Assembly (NCBI GenBank): GCA_000759755.1 | Contig: BBMW01000011.1 | Location: forward strand, 310,001-374,000 | DNA from: Citrobacter werkmanii NBRC 105721 | Lineage (GTDB): Bacteria; Pseudomonadota; Gammaproteobacteria; Enterobacterales; Enterobacteriaceae | Direction of reading: 5' to 3' | DNA length: 64,000 nucleotides | Made by a program: the position numbers and the translations under genes | Part shown: one piece after another, positions 11,236 to 20,932 of the stretch | How positions within the stretch are numbered: position 1 is the first letter of the stretch | How the letters are laid out: each line of letters begins with the position of its first letter | Notes under the pieces: generated by a model | Told to the model about the DNA's origin: nothing | Seen by the model: the letters and a program-made list of their open reading frames with translations, nothing else | Databases searched by the model: none

Positions 11236-13371
11236 TTACTTCAGAACATATCCATACAGACGCTTAATGCCGTCTGCATCCGTCTCACTGTAAACGCCTT
11301 GCAACTCCGGCGAGAAACCAGGCAGCAGGTTTACCCCCTCTTCCAACGCCAGGAAGTATTGTTGCACCGCCCCGCCCCAGACTTCACCCGGTACCACGCA
11401 CAGCACGCCCGGAGGATAAGGCAGCGCACCTTCCGCCGCAATGCGGCCAGCGGCATCACAAATACGCACCAGTTCAACATCACCACGAATAAAAGCGCTG
11501 TTCGCATCCTGCGGATTCATCGCCACGGCAGGCAGACTCTCCTGACGGAACATCGCTTTTTGCAGATCTTTCACATCAAAGCTGACGTACAGTGAGTGCA
11601 TCTCCTGACACAGTTCACGCAGCGTGTAATCCCGGTAGCGCACCGGATACTTGTTGAAGATAGTGGGCAGCACTTCAGCCAGCGGCGTGTCGTTCTCAAT
11701 GTGTTGCTCAAACTGCGCCAGCATCGCCACCAGTTGCGCCATTTTCTCTGCGCTTTCAGCCGGGGTCAGCAGGAACAGAATCGAGTTGAGGTCGCATTTC
11801 TCCGGCACAATGCCGTTTTCACGCAGGTAATGCGCCAGAATCGTCGCCGGAATACCAAACTCAGTATATTGCCCGGTTTGCGCATCAATGCCCGGAGTGG
11901 TTAACAACAGCTTGCAGGGATCGACAAAATACTGGTCGCGCGCGTAACCGGAAAAACCATGCCATTTTGCGCCAGGCTCAAAGCTAAAGAAGCGACGCTC
12001 GCTGGCAATCACCGCCGTCGGATAGGTTTCCCATGGTTTGCCATCAACCACCGGGGGAATAAACGGCTGAATCATCTTACAGCGGGCAATAATCGCTTTG
12101 CGGGCCTCGATTCCCAACGCCACGCATTCCGCCCATAGCCGACGACCGCTCTCGCCTTCATGAATTTTGGCGTTAACATCCAGCGCCGCAAACAGCGGGT
12201 AAAACGGACTGGTGGAAGCATGCAGCATAAAAGCGTTGTTCAGCCGCTTATGCGGACAGAACCGCGCCTGGCCGCGAATGTGGTTATCCTTTTTGTGGAT
12301 CTGCGAGGTTTGCGAGAACCCGGCCTGTTGTTTGTGTACTGACTGAGTGACAAAGATCCCCGGATCGTTAGCATTAAGCTCCAACAGCAGTGGTGAGCCA
12401 TCGGCCATCATCGGGATAAATTGCTCGTATCCAACCCATGCGGAATCAAACAGGATGTAATCGCACAGGTGACCGATCTTGTCGATCACCTGCCGGGCGT
12501 TATAGATCGTGCCGTCATAAGTGCCGAGCTGAATGATCGCCAGACGGAACGGACGCGGCTGGTCAGCCTTTTGTGGCGCAACTTCACGGATCTGCTGACG
12601 CAGGTACTGCTCATCAAAGCAGTGCTCATCAATGCCGCCGATAAAGCCAAACGGATTACGCGCCGCTTCCAGATAAACCGGCGTGGCGCCCGCCTGGATC
12701 AGCGCGCCGTGATGGTTCGACTTATGGTTGTTACGGTCAAAAAGCACCAAATCCCCACGCGTCAGCAGCGCATTGGTCACCACTTTATTGGCCGCAGAGG
12801 TCCCGTTCAGTACAAAGTAGGTTTTATCCGCGTGGAAAACTTTAGCGGCAAATTTCTGCGCATGTTTCGCTGACCCTTCATGAATCAGCAGATCGCCAAG
12901 CTTAACGTCAGCGTTGCACATGTCCGCACGAAACAGATTCTCACCAAAGAATTCGTAGAAATGCCGCCCCGCAGGATGCTTCTTAAAAAATTCACCGTGT
13001 TGGTGCCCCGGGCAGGCAAACGTGCTGTTCCCCATTTCGACATACTGGGTCAGTGTGTCGTAGAACGGCGGCAGCAAATCTTCTTCATACTGACAGGCAG
13101 CATATTCCAGCTCCAGCCACTCCTGAGCCTGACCGCGAATGACCGCATTTACGCCCGCTGGCACCTCCACATTAGACTCCGCGAACAGAAACACGGGTAA
13201 ATGAAAACCTGTGCGTTTAAGCAAAGCAAGGATCCCGCAGCGGCTGTCCGCAACGGTAATGACGACTGCCGCAACGTCAGTAAAATCGGTACTGTCCAGC
13301 GAGACCACCTGACGATGACTGGACAGACGAGAGACCAGTTCACCACTGGCGGCAATTTTCATTGATTTCAT
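11236..13371 (-). CDS. speC: Constitutive ornithine decarboxylase SpeC
   Basis: A 711-residue PLP-dependent fold-type I decarboxylase that makes putrescine from ornithine. It shows the N-terminal response-regulator-like wing domain, then the PLP domain with the Schiff-base lysine in FVTQSVHKQQAGFSQTSQ (about residue 355), then the C-terminal domain. I placed the start at 13371 (MKSMKIAASGELVSR), not at the in-frame ATG 42 bases upstream, to match the family length. It is a single gene converging on nupG. Polyamine synthesis links loosely to gss, which consumes spermidine. Confidence 0.96.
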   Translation of the reverse strand: MKSMKIAASGELVSRLSSHRQVVSLDSTDFTDVAAVVITVADSRCGILALLKRTGFHLPVFLFAESNVEVPAGVNAVIRGQAQEWLELEYAACQYEEDLLPPFYDTLTQYVEMGNSTFACPGHQHGEFFKKHPAGRHFYEFFGENLFRADMCNADVKLGDLLIHEGSAKHAQKFAAKVFHADKTYFVLNGTSAANKVVTNALLTRGDLVLFDRNNHKSNHHGALIQAGATPVYLEAARNPFGFIGGIDEHCFDEQYLRQQIREVAPQKADQPRPFRLAIIQLGTYDGTIYNARQVIDKIGHLCDYILFDSAWVGYEQFIPMMADGSPLLLELNANDPGIFVTQSVHKQQAGFSQTSQIHKKDNHIRGQARFCPHKRLNNAFMLHASTSPFYPLFAALDVNAKIHEGESGRRLWAECVALGIEARKAIIARCKMIQPFIPPVVDGKPWETYPTAVIASERRFFSFEPGAKWHGFSGYARDQYFVDPCKLLLTTPGIDAQTGQYTEFGIPATILAHYLRENGIVPEKCDLNSILFLLTPAESAEKMAQLVAMLAQFEQHIENDTPLAEVLPTIFNKYPVRYRDYTLRELCQEMHSLYVSFDVKDLQKAMFRQESLPAVAMNPQDANSAFIRGDVELVRICDAAGRIAAEGALPYPPGVLCVVPGEVWGGAVQQYFLALEEGVNLLPGFSPELQGVYSETDADGIKRLYGYVLK

Positions 13372-13838
13372 AAGCGCAATAACCCGTTTCGGGAAAATCA
13401 AAAGTCCCGGCAAAGCTGCATTGCTTTGCCCACGAAATGACAGGTCAAACTGGTTACCAGCCCCGACCGCCAGACATCAGTAAAAGCAGATAGCCTCTGA
13501 TCTTACTGTTATCCTGCAGTGAGCGTGCGCTGCCTTCACCGCATGGTGGGAGTGGTAAGATATGTTGCAGGAAGGGGCAAGCGTCGCGCAAAAAGGCGAT
13601 ATTGAAGGCGATGTAGGGGGAGTAATTTCATCCCAGGCAGCCCCATTCAGACAGGAGAAAATTCGCGCAATCATGGCACCTTTCACTTACAGGCGCAAGA
13701 TAAAATCCAGAGCTAAAACCTCACAGATAAACAAACATTTTGTCTGAAATTAGCGGCATAATAATGCAATCTGAAACATAATTTCACCCAGTCAATTGTC
13801 TTTAGTATCAAGATGATAATGGGTATGCAGGAGCAAAC
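13372..13838. other. Intergenic region between divergent speC and yqgA
   Basis: This 467-base stretch lies between the speC start (minus) and the yqgA start (plus). It must hold both promoters. I see no gene-like frame with a good ribosome binding site and no strong consensus promoter by eye. A TTGACT-like hexamer on the minus strand (plus near 13790-13795) is the best -35 candidate for a long speC leader. The part at 13680-13830 is visibly AT-rich. Confidence 0.5.
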
Positions 13839-14546
13839 GTGGTAATCGGACCGTTTATTAATAGCGGCGCCATTTTATTTGGCGGCGTTCTCGGCGCACT
13901 ACTCAGCCAGCATTTACCGGAGCGCATTCGGGTCTCGATGACCTCCATATTCGGGCTGTGCTCTTTGGGAATTGGTATCTTGCTGGTTATCAAATGCGCC
14001 AACCTGCCGGTAATGGTTCTGGCAACGCTGGTTGGTGCATTAATTGGCGAGTTCTGTTATCTGGAAAAAGGGATCAATACCGCGGTTGCCAAAGCGCAGC
14101 AGCTTTTCACCCGGTCGGATGCCAACACCACGCACGAATCCTTCATCCAGAGCTATGTGGCCATCATCGTGCTATTTTGCGCCAGTGGTACTGGGATCTT
14201 CGGGGCGATACATGAAGGCATGACCGGCGATCCAAATATTTTAATCGCGAAGTCGTTTCTTGATTTCTTCACGGCCATCATCTTCGCCTGTTCGCTGGGG
14301 ATTGCGGTATCTGCCATTTGCGTGCCGATGCTGGCAATTCAGTTAACGCTTGCCACCTGTGCGGCACTGATTTTACCCCTGACGACGCCAGCTATGATGG
14401 CCGATTTCAGCGCCGTAGGTGGACTGCTGTTGTTGGCAACCGGTTTACGTATTTGTGGAATCAAAATGTTTGCGGTTGTGAATATGCTTCCTGCCCTGCT
14501 GCTGGCAATGCCGCTTTCCGCCGCGTGGACGGCGTTTTTTGCCTGA
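13839..14546 (+). CDS. yqgA: DUF554 membrane protein YqgA
   Basis: A 235-residue polytopic inner-membrane protein of the DUF554/YqgA family, a putative transporter of unknown substrate. It starts at a GTG with caggag upstream. The conserved block reads GPFINSGAILFGGVLGALLSQ, followed by SIFGLCSLGIGILLV and a glycine-rich third segment. In E. coli it also sits between speC and pheV. Confidence 0.92.
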   Translation: MVIGPFINSGAILFGGVLGALLSQHLPERIRVSMTSIFGLCSLGIGILLVIKCANLPVMVLATLVGALIGEFCYLEKGINTAVAKAQQLFTRSDANTTHESFIQSYVAIIVLFCASGTGIFGAIHEGMTGDPNILIAKSFLDFFTAIIFACSLGIAVSAICVPMLAIQLTLATCAALILPLTTPAMMADFSAVGGLLLLATGLRICGIKMFAVVNMLPALLLAMPLSAAWTAFFA

Positions 14547-14612
14547 GAATGCGTGCAATAGCAGCAATGTGATGATAGATTGTGCAGTCTGCATTGATTT
14601 GAAGAAATTTCG

Positions 14613-14641
14613 TTGACGAAGCGAAGTGAATCAGGTTTAAT
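14613..14641 (+). promoter_or_regulatory. pheV promoter
   Basis: A -35 TTGACG (14613-14618), a 17-base spacer and a -10 TTTAAT (14636-14641) lie directly upstream of the tRNA. The following gcgcctc is the GC-rich discriminator expected of a stringently controlled stable-RNA promoter. Confidence 0.85.
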
Positions 14642-14651
14642 GCGCCTCGTT

Positions 14652-14727
14652 GCCCGGATAGCTCAGTCGGTAGAGCAGGGGATTGAAAATCCCCGTGTCC
14701 TTGGTTCGATTCCGAGTCCGGGCACCA
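14652..14727 (+). tRNA. pheV: tRNA-Phe (GAA), pheV
   Basis: A 76-base cloverleaf: acceptor arms gcccgga and tccgggc, D loop agctcagtcggtagagc, anticodon arm with GAA in ggggattgaaaatcccc, T arm with ttcgattc, and an encoded CCA end. In many enterobacteria this gene is an integration target for pathogenicity islands. Here gss follows about 110 bases after the terminator with no integrase, so the site is empty. Confidence 0.98.
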
Positions 14728-14738
14728 CTATTTAAAGA

Positions 14739-14761
14739 ACCCGCCCAAAAGGCGGGTTTTT
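14739..14761 (+). terminator. pheV terminator
   Basis: Stem acccgcc/ggcgggt around caaaa, followed by a run of T residues, starting 12 bases after the tRNA CCA end. Confidence 0.92.
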
Positions 14762-14836
14762 GCTTTGGGGTATTTCTAAAATTATTCCCATCAAATAACC
14801 CCGTGATAGCAACATCACCACCACAGGGGTTCGCAA

Positions 14837-16696
14837 TTATTCCTTCACCACAATCAGCGGTTCGATATCGCTCTCTTTTTTAATTACCAGCGACTCGTCA
14901 CCGCGCAGGCAGGTACCGCCGTAGTTACCGCCTACGGTGAAGGTACAAACCTGAATATATTTACCAGCAACCTTCGGCAGACACCAAAGCTGCTGATAAA
15001 TGTTCTTCTGTTCAGCAAACTTACCGCTGGTTTTATCCAGGAGCTCTTCCTGGTGGCTCACCAGATCGATGTTGCTGCCACAACGTCCTGCAATAGGTTT
15101 CACTGCATAACCGGTTCGCGCCAGCTCTTCATTAACAGTGAAATCAGTATCAAGCAGATAACGGTGGTGCGGGAACAATTGCCACAGGATCGGCAGAATC
15201 GCTTTGTTGCCAGGGATCACCGTCCACAGAGGCTCGAAGACCAGCACTTCCGGGCGTAGCAGCACGTCTATCAAACGCACTTCCTGATTGGTATGCCCGG
15301 TACGGATGGGCACTGCGGCATACTCCGTTTCGCTGACCTCTCGCACCTGCTCTATCGCGGTTTCCCACGCCCAGGTTTTCCAGACGCAGTTCACCAGGCG
15401 ACCATCGCCGTCAATCAACTGACCGGCGTCATCCCAACGTAGCTCATCGAGGCCACGCAGAATTTTGCTGTCAAACCCGGCCTGACGCAGCGCCTGCTGC
15501 ATAAACTGCGCGTGGTAGTTTTCCTCAATATCCTTATCCTGCATGATGTGGACAAAAGGACGCGCGCGGCTATGTTTCCAGGCACCAGCCAGTTCGTTGA
15601 TCAATCCTTCAGCCGGATTATGTCCCTGTCCTGTGTAGCCCCGCTCGGCCCATCTTTCGAGGATCAAACCGGCTTCGGTATGACAGGATGCGGAATCGGC
15701 GTTGTACTCATACACCTTCAGTCCGCGTTCATCCATACAGAAATCCATACGCCCGGTGATCATATGATGCCGACGACGCTGCCAGGAAAGACGCAGCCGC
15801 GGCCAGAGGATTTTCGGGATGTCGAACAGCGCCAGCAGATTGTCGTCTTTCAGCACTTTGTCGGTCGCGTGCAGATACATCAGGTGCAGTTCGTTGGTGG
15901 CTTTAATCAGCTCCTGCTCCGCACTCTCGGTAATGGTGAAGTACTGATGCGGATCCTGATTAATGACGTGGCCGTTCGCCAGCACGTACGCTTTTTGCAG
16001 CGGATCCTGTTCATCCAGCCATTTACCGTCAAACTGCCCGTTATCTTCCAGTCGCGCGCCGCCAATTTTTAGTGAGTCATTGGCGATCCCCGGCTGCGGC
16101 AGGCTGTAACGGGTATCATCGGTCTGGATCATCCAACCAAGAATGGTGGTGTCGTCAAAGGTATCACGCAGGGTGTAACACCCGTTTTCAACCACCATTT
16201 CCAGTTCGCGGGTCCACTGCTGTCCGGGAGGCAGCGGCGTGTGGATCACGTTCTGTTCGGCAATGCGGATTTTGTTTTCCAGCAATTGGGTGACTACCGC
16301 CACATGGCCGGTGTCTTTAAATTCGCCGCCTTTCTGCCAGATCAGCAGAGCACCTGCAACTGGCGCACGGGGTGAACCATTCGGAAATGCCTGTAACGGC
16401 AGGATATTGTCATTCACCACTTCGCGCAGGAAGCGTAAGGAGAAGATCTCCCATGCCATGCCCACATCGGTGAAGACCATGCCATAGTTCAGGAAGAGAA
16501 AACGACGTGCAAACTCTACGCACTGCCATTTGTGGCCCATATATTCGTCGTCGATATAGCTGCGAAATGCCGCATCATCGTCGTAGTCCCGTGGGTCGAG
16601 GGAGCTGTAATCTGAAGAGTAGATTGCTACGCCGCCTGGGGCGTAGCCCAATAATGTCCCGAATGGGGCATCCTGACTGGTCGTTCCTTTGCTCAT
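14837..16696 (-). CDS. gss: Bifunctional glutathionylspermidine synthetase/amidase
   Basis: A 619-residue two-domain enzyme. The N-terminal CHAP-type amidase has its nucleophilic cysteine in GHKWQCVEFARRF (Cys59) and its histidine in KDTGHVAVVTQ. The C-terminal ATP-grasp-like synthetase joins glutathione and spermidine and carries RMDFCMDERGLKVYEYNADS and GGNYGGTCLRGDESLVIK. I set the start at 16696 (MSKGTTSQDAPFGTLLGYAP); an in-frame ATG 111 bases upstream would add a tail not seen in relatives. The product modifies protein thiols in stationary phase. In K-12 gss is next to yghU; here a molybdo-oxidoreductase gene lies between. Confidence 0.95.
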   Translation of the reverse strand: MSKGTTSQDAPFGTLLGYAPGGVAIYSSDYSSLDPRDYDDDAAFRSYIDDEYMGHKWQCVEFARRFLFLNYGMVFTDVGMAWEIFSLRFLREVVNDNILPLQAFPNGSPRAPVAGALLIWQKGGEFKDTGHVAVVTQLLENKIRIAEQNVIHTPLPPGQQWTRELEMVVENGCYTLRDTFDDTTILGWMIQTDDTRYSLPQPGIANDSLKIGGARLEDNGQFDGKWLDEQDPLQKAYVLANGHVINQDPHQYFTITESAEQELIKATNELHLMYLHATDKVLKDDNLLALFDIPKILWPRLRLSWQRRRHHMITGRMDFCMDERGLKVYEYNADSASCHTEAGLILERWAERGYTGQGHNPAEGLINELAGAWKHSRARPFVHIMQDKDIEENYHAQFMQQALRQAGFDSKILRGLDELRWDDAGQLIDGDGRLVNCVWKTWAWETAIEQVREVSETEYAAVPIRTGHTNQEVRLIDVLLRPEVLVFEPLWTVIPGNKAILPILWQLFPHHRYLLDTDFTVNEELARTGYAVKPIAGRCGSNIDLVSHQEELLDKTSGKFAEQKNIYQQLWCLPKVAGKYIQVCTFTVGGNYGGTCLRGDESLVIKKESDIEPLIVVKE

Positions 16697-16849
16697 GCAC
16701 CTTACCTCAAAACAATACAGCCTGAGCAGGTTGGCGTGAATTTTTCGCTCTGATTGCCTGCTCTGCGACACTAACCGGACAGAGGTCGACATCATCATAC
16801 ACCTCAACGCAGCGGCTGGCGCTCAGAGGCGAAAAATTCACAGCAGGAA

Positions 16850-19138
16850 CTACGCTTTTGTCAGGGTGACCGGTACGCTTTTATACGCCGGAGTCAAACT
16901 TTGTGTGTCTACCGCATCCAGCGAAAGCAGGGCATTCGCTTCAGGCAGGTAAGCGCCAACAGAGCCTGCCGCCATGTTGTAAATCACCACCGTTAAACCG
17001 TGCATAACACGTTCCGCACAGGGCTGGCCGTTGTCGTCCAGCGCCTGAACGTTGACCACATCTCCCTGGCTCAGACCGCGAGCCGCCGCTTCTTCGGCGC
17101 TTAAAAACACCACATCACGCCGACCGGTAATGCCACGATAGCGATCGTTCATACCATAGATAGTGGTGTTGTACTGATCGTGGCTGCGCAGCGTCGCCAA
17201 AACTAACGCATCCGCAGGTTGGTTTTCCCGCTCCACCGCTTGCTGATGACTGACGATAAAGTTGGCTTTGCCATTCGGCGTTCGCCATTCACGGCGCGAA
17301 GCGGGCGTATCCATGCGAAATCCGCCCGGCTCGGCAATACGTGCGTTGTAATCGTGGAATGCCGGGATCACGGCTTCAATGGCGTCACGAATCAACGTGT
17401 AATCTCCGGTTAACGCTTCCCAGTTGATCGGCGAAAGCGGTAGCGTGGCACGAGCCATGCCCGCCACAATCGCGGGTTCCGATTTTATCCAGCGGGAAGC
17501 CGGTTTCAGCGCGCCGCAGGAGGCGTGAACCATCGACATCGAGTCTTCGACGGTCACCGACTGAATCCCCGTCGCCTGCATGTCGCGCTCCGTTCGCCCT
17601 AATGCAGGTAGCAGGTAGTTATGCTTTGCCAGCAGCAGATGCGATCTGTTCAGTTTGGTCGCCACATGGACCTGCAGATCCAGACTTTTCATCGCCGCAA
17701 AAGTACGCTGCGGCTGCGGCATCGCCACCGCCAGATTACCGCCCATGCAAATGAGCGCTTTTGCCTCTCCCCGTTCGATGGCACGAATGCTCTCCACGCT
17801 GGAGCGGCCATGCTTACGCGGCACGCTGATAGCGAAATGCGACTCAAGGCGTTGCAGGAACTCTTCGGGCGCCGCTTCGTTGATCCCCACAGAACGATCG
17901 CCCTGCACGTTAGAATGACCGCGCAACGGGCAGATCCCCGCGCCGGGCTTACCCATATTGCCTTTCAGCAACAGCAGGTTTACCAGTTGCTGAACGTTCT
18001 CAGTGCCGTTTTTATGCTGGGTGATCCCCAACCCGTAACAAATAATGGTGGCGCGGGATTTGTTGTAGCTGTGTGCGAGGTCCTCCATCTGACTGCGCGT
18101 CAGTCCGGAATCCTGTTCCAGTTTTGCCCAGCTACACTGGCGTAAATCGTCATACAGCGTCGAATAGCCCTCGGTATGCTCATGAATAAAAGCATGATCG
18201 AGGCAGGGCTGTTGATCCAGTAAGATCCGCGCTTCATCCATTTCGATCAGCGCTTTCATTATGCCTTTGAGCAGCGAGCCGTCACCGCCTATTTTAACCT
18301 GATAGTAATCGCTGCTTAGCTCCGTGGCCTGGCCGCCGAACATCTCTTTTGGGCTTTGCGGGAAGCTAAAGCGCTCAAGCCCCCTTTCGTTCAGCGGGTT
18401 GATGGAGATAATTTTGGCCCCACGTTTGGCAACGTCGCGTAAGGTGGTCAGCATGCGTGGATGGTTAGTGCCCGGGTTATGCCCGATACAAATCACCAGA
18501 TCGCAGTGGTCAAAGTCGTCCAGTTCAACGGTCCCTTTCCCAAGGCCAATGGCTGGTGTTAACCCTGCGCTGGTCGGCCCGTGGCACATGTTAGAGCAAT
18601 CAGGGAAGTTACTGCTGCCGTATTCGCGGGCAAACAGTTGATACAGAAATGCCGCCTCATTTGAGGTTCTGCCGGAGGTGTAAAACTCAACTTGTTCCGC
18701 AGAATCATAGCTGCGCAAGCGCTCACCGATCTCGTGGAAGGCGATATCCCAATCCACTGCCTGCCAGGTGTCTGACGCTGCATCGTATTTCATTGGATGC
18801 GTCAAACGACCAATGTTTTCCAGTTCATAATCGCTATAGTGCCAGAGCGTAGAAACCGGATGACGGCTGAAAAATTCCGGTGACGCTTTCTTGCTGGTTG
18901 TCTCCCAGGAGACCGCCTTCACGCCATTCTCGCACAACTCCATTGGCGCACGATGCCCTGGGTCCGGCCACGCACAGCCCGGACAATCGAACCCTTTCAC
19001 CTGGTTCATTTTGAACATCGCGATAATGTCGCGTGCGACGGCCTTTTGCGAAAATACCGAAGCAGTGACGGCTTTTACCGCGCCCCACCCACCCGCCGGG
19101 CCCTGATAATCGCTTACTCCTGGAACACCATTTTTCAT
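16850..19138 (-). CDS. FdhF/YdeP-family molybdopterin oxidoreductase
   Basis: A 762-residue protein very like E. coli YdeP (759). The N-terminal region has Cys52 and Cys55 in GFDCPGCAW and Cys69 in MELCENG. The likely molybdenum ligand is Cys185 in CSNMCHGPTSAGL, aligned by eye with the selenocysteine of FdhF (UHGPS). Further motifs are IGHNPGTNHPRML, QHKNGTENVQQLVNLLL, KPGAGICPLRGHSNVQGDRS, and a C-terminal aspartate-decarboxylase-like domain with RSHDQYNTTIYG. It has no twin-arginine signal, so it is cytoplasmic. YdeP is linked to acid resistance in E. coli, but its substrate is unknown. It lies 153 bases before gss and is divergent from yghU. Confidence 0.85.
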   Translation of the reverse strand: MKNGVPGVSDYQGPAGGWGAVKAVTASVFSQKAVARDIIAMFKMNQVKGFDCPGCAWPDPGHRAPMELCENGVKAVSWETTSKKASPEFFSRHPVSTLWHYSDYELENIGRLTHPMKYDAASDTWQAVDWDIAFHEIGERLRSYDSAEQVEFYTSGRTSNEAAFLYQLFAREYGSSNFPDCSNMCHGPTSAGLTPAIGLGKGTVELDDFDHCDLVICIGHNPGTNHPRMLTTLRDVAKRGAKIISINPLNERGLERFSFPQSPKEMFGGQATELSSDYYQVKIGGDGSLLKGIMKALIEMDEARILLDQQPCLDHAFIHEHTEGYSTLYDDLRQCSWAKLEQDSGLTRSQMEDLAHSYNKSRATIICYGLGITQHKNGTENVQQLVNLLLLKGNMGKPGAGICPLRGHSNVQGDRSVGINEAAPEEFLQRLESHFAISVPRKHGRSSVESIRAIERGEAKALICMGGNLAVAMPQPQRTFAAMKSLDLQVHVATKLNRSHLLLAKHNYLLPALGRTERDMQATGIQSVTVEDSMSMVHASCGALKPASRWIKSEPAIVAGMARATLPLSPINWEALTGDYTLIRDAIEAVIPAFHDYNARIAEPGGFRMDTPASRREWRTPNGKANFIVSHQQAVERENQPADALVLATLRSHDQYNTTIYGMNDRYRGITGRRDVVFLSAEEAAARGLSQGDVVNVQALDDNGQPCAERVMHGLTVVIYNMAAGSVGAYLPEANALLSLDAVDTQSLTPAYKSVPVTLTKA

Positions 19139-19356
19139 TATTACTGCTTATTCACCGCCAATTTTTGATGGTGAATACGGTAGCAATTTCCGTCCAACAT
19201 TGATTTCCTCTTCATGGAGTACGGCCCGGCTACAATGAACGGGTTAGATTTATCTTCCCCTTTCAGCACAAAGCGACATAAAGTCCCAATCTGTTAAATT
19301 GAGTTCTACCTAACTGCTACACTGCATCAACACAACCACTCAGAAGGCAGGTCAAC

Positions 19357-20223
19357 ATGTCAGACAATACCTATCAGCCCGCGAAAGTCTGGACGTGGGA
19401 AAAATCGAACGGCGGCGCATTCGCCAATATCAACCGCCCGGTTTCCGGTGCCACCCATGAGAAAACGCTGCCGGTCGGCAAACATCCGCTGCAGCTCTAT
19501 TCGCTGGGTACGCCAAACGGGCAGAAAGTAACGATTATGCTGGAGGAGCTGCTGGCGCAGGGCGTCAAGGGCGCGGAATACGATGCCTGGATTATCCGTA
19601 TTGGCGATGGCGATCAGTTTTCCAGCGGCTTTGTTGAGGTGAATCCGAACTCGAAGATCCCTGCGCTGCGCGATCATTCGCAAAACCCGCCGGTTCGCGT
19701 TTTCGAATCTGGCGCAATCCTGCTCTATCTGGCGGAAAAATATGGTTACTTCCTGCCGCAGGATTTGGCGAAGCGCACTGAAACGCTGAACTGGTTGTTC
19801 TGGCTACAGGGCGCAGCCCCCTTCCTCGGCGGTGGTTTTGGTCACTTCTATAACTATGCGCCGGTAAAAATTGAGTACGCTATTAATCGCTTCACAATGG
19901 AAGCCAAGCGCCTACTCGACGTGCTGGATAAGCAATTAGCGCAGCATCAGTTTGTGGCCGGAGATGAATACACCATTGCCGATATGGCGGTCTGGCCGTG
20001 GTTTGGCAATGTGGTTCTGGGCAACGTGTACGACGCGGCAGAGTTCCTTGATGCAGGAAGCTATAAGCACGTGCAACGCTGGGCAAAAGAGATTGCAGCG
20101 CGTCCGGCAGTTAAGCGTGGCCGTATTGTAAACCGTACCAACGGGCCGCTGAACGAGCAGCTTCATGAACGCCATGACGCCAGCGACTTCGATACCAATA
20201 CCGAAGATAAGCGCCAGGGTTAA
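19357..20223 (+). CDS. yghU: GST-like disulfide oxidoreductase YghU
   Basis: A 288-residue member of the Nu-class glutathione transferases that binds two glutathione molecules and reduces small disulfides. The N-terminal thioredoxin-like half has LYSLGTPNGQKVTIMLEEL and the cis-proline motif NPNSKIPAL followed by FESGAILLYL. The C-terminal helical half includes YTIADMAVWPWFG. The extended N-terminal arm (MSDNTYQPAKVWTWEKSNGG) is typical of the class. Preceded by aggcaggtcaac. Proximity to gss fits a shared thiol metabolism. Confidence 0.95.
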   Translation: MSDNTYQPAKVWTWEKSNGGAFANINRPVSGATHEKTLPVGKHPLQLYSLGTPNGQKVTIMLEELLAQGVKGAEYDAWIIRIGDGDQFSSGFVEVNPNSKIPALRDHSQNPPVRVFESGAILLYLAEKYGYFLPQDLAKRTETLNWLFWLQGAAPFLGGGFGHFYNYAPVKIEYAINRFTMEAKRLLDVLDKQLAQHQFVAGDEYTIADMAVWPWFGNVVLGNVYDAAEFLDAGSYKHVQRWAKEIAARPAVKRGRIVNRTNGPLNEQLHERHDASDFDTNTEDKRQG

Positions 20224-20230
20224 CGTAAGA

Positions 20231-20306
20231 TGCCGGATGGCGGCGCTAACGCCTTATCCGGCCTACATATAAGGCGCGGGCCTGATAAGCGCTGCGCCAT
20301 CCGGCA
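20231..20306. repeat. BIME between yghU and hybG
   Basis: Paired REP units tgccggatggcggcg...cgccttatccggcct and gcctgataagcgctgcgccatccggca between converging genes; also the probable 3' boundary of the hyb transcript. Confidence 0.88.
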
Positions 20307-20311
20307 TAAAA

Positions 20312-20560
20312 TCACGCGCTGGTGACGTCGTACTCCATGCGGCGAAGTGCGTCTAACGTGGCTTTAGCTTCATCTTCATCAATGATGCTCATGGCGAACC
20401 CTACGTGCACCAGCACCCATTGCCCGACCAGCTCAGCCGTATTACCTTCACAAATCAGGGCAATATTGACATCACGTTTGATGCCGCACACTTCAACCTG
20501 CGCAAGCTGGTGAATATCTTCACCAACGGCCAGAACCTGACCAGGGACTCCAATACACAT
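20312..20560 (-). CDS. hybG: Hydrogenase 2 maturation chaperone HybG (HypC family)
   Basis: An 82-residue chaperone beginning [12 protein letters not shown]. The N-terminal Cys2 binds HypD and the hydrogenase large-subunit precursor while the Fe(CN)2CO group is delivered. The conserved [21 protein letters not shown] is present. It is the last gene of the hybOABCDEFG operon, 30 bases after hybF. Confidence 0.96.
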   Translation of the reverse strand: MCIGVPGQVLAVGEDIHQLAQVEVCGIKRDVNIALICEGNTAELVGQWVLVHVGFAMSIIDEDEAKATLDALRRMEYDVTSA

Positions 20561-20590
20561 ATCTGACTCCGCCCCATAGCAACCTATGGG

Positions 20591-20932
20591 TTATTCGACT
20601 TCAATACTTTTCACTTTCAGTGAATCGCCAGCATCAACCCGCAGACGATCGCCCTGACATAGTGGACACTGCGCATCATGCTGGGTGATTTCCACAACCT
20701 GACTGCAATCCCAGCACCACGCCTGGGCTGGTTTGTAATCAATATGCAGCTCACAACCCTGCGCCAGCGTACCCTGACAGACGATGTCGAAACTGAAACG
20801 GACGGCACTCTCCTCAACGCAGGAGAGTGCGCCAATTTCCAACCAAACGCCGGTTACGCGTTTGACACCGTGCTGCTCTGCCTGCTGTTGAACAATCTCA
20901 ACCGCGCTCTGACAAAGGGACAGCTCATGCAT
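20591..20932 (-). CDS. hybF: Hydrogenase 2 nickel-insertion protein HybF (HypA family)
   Basis: A 113-residue protein starting MHELSLCQSAVEIV, with the nickel-binding His2. Its zinc site consists of two CxxC pairs, CWDC and CPLC, near residues 73-93. It works with HypB to insert nickel into HybC. Its start overlaps the end of hybE by eight bases. Confidence 0.95.
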   Translation of the reverse strand: MHELSLCQSAVEIVQQQAEQHGVKRVTGVWLEIGALSCVEESAVRFSFDIVCQGTLAQGCELHIDYKPAQAWCWDCSQVVEITQHDAQCPLCQGDRLRVDAGDSLKVKSIEVE

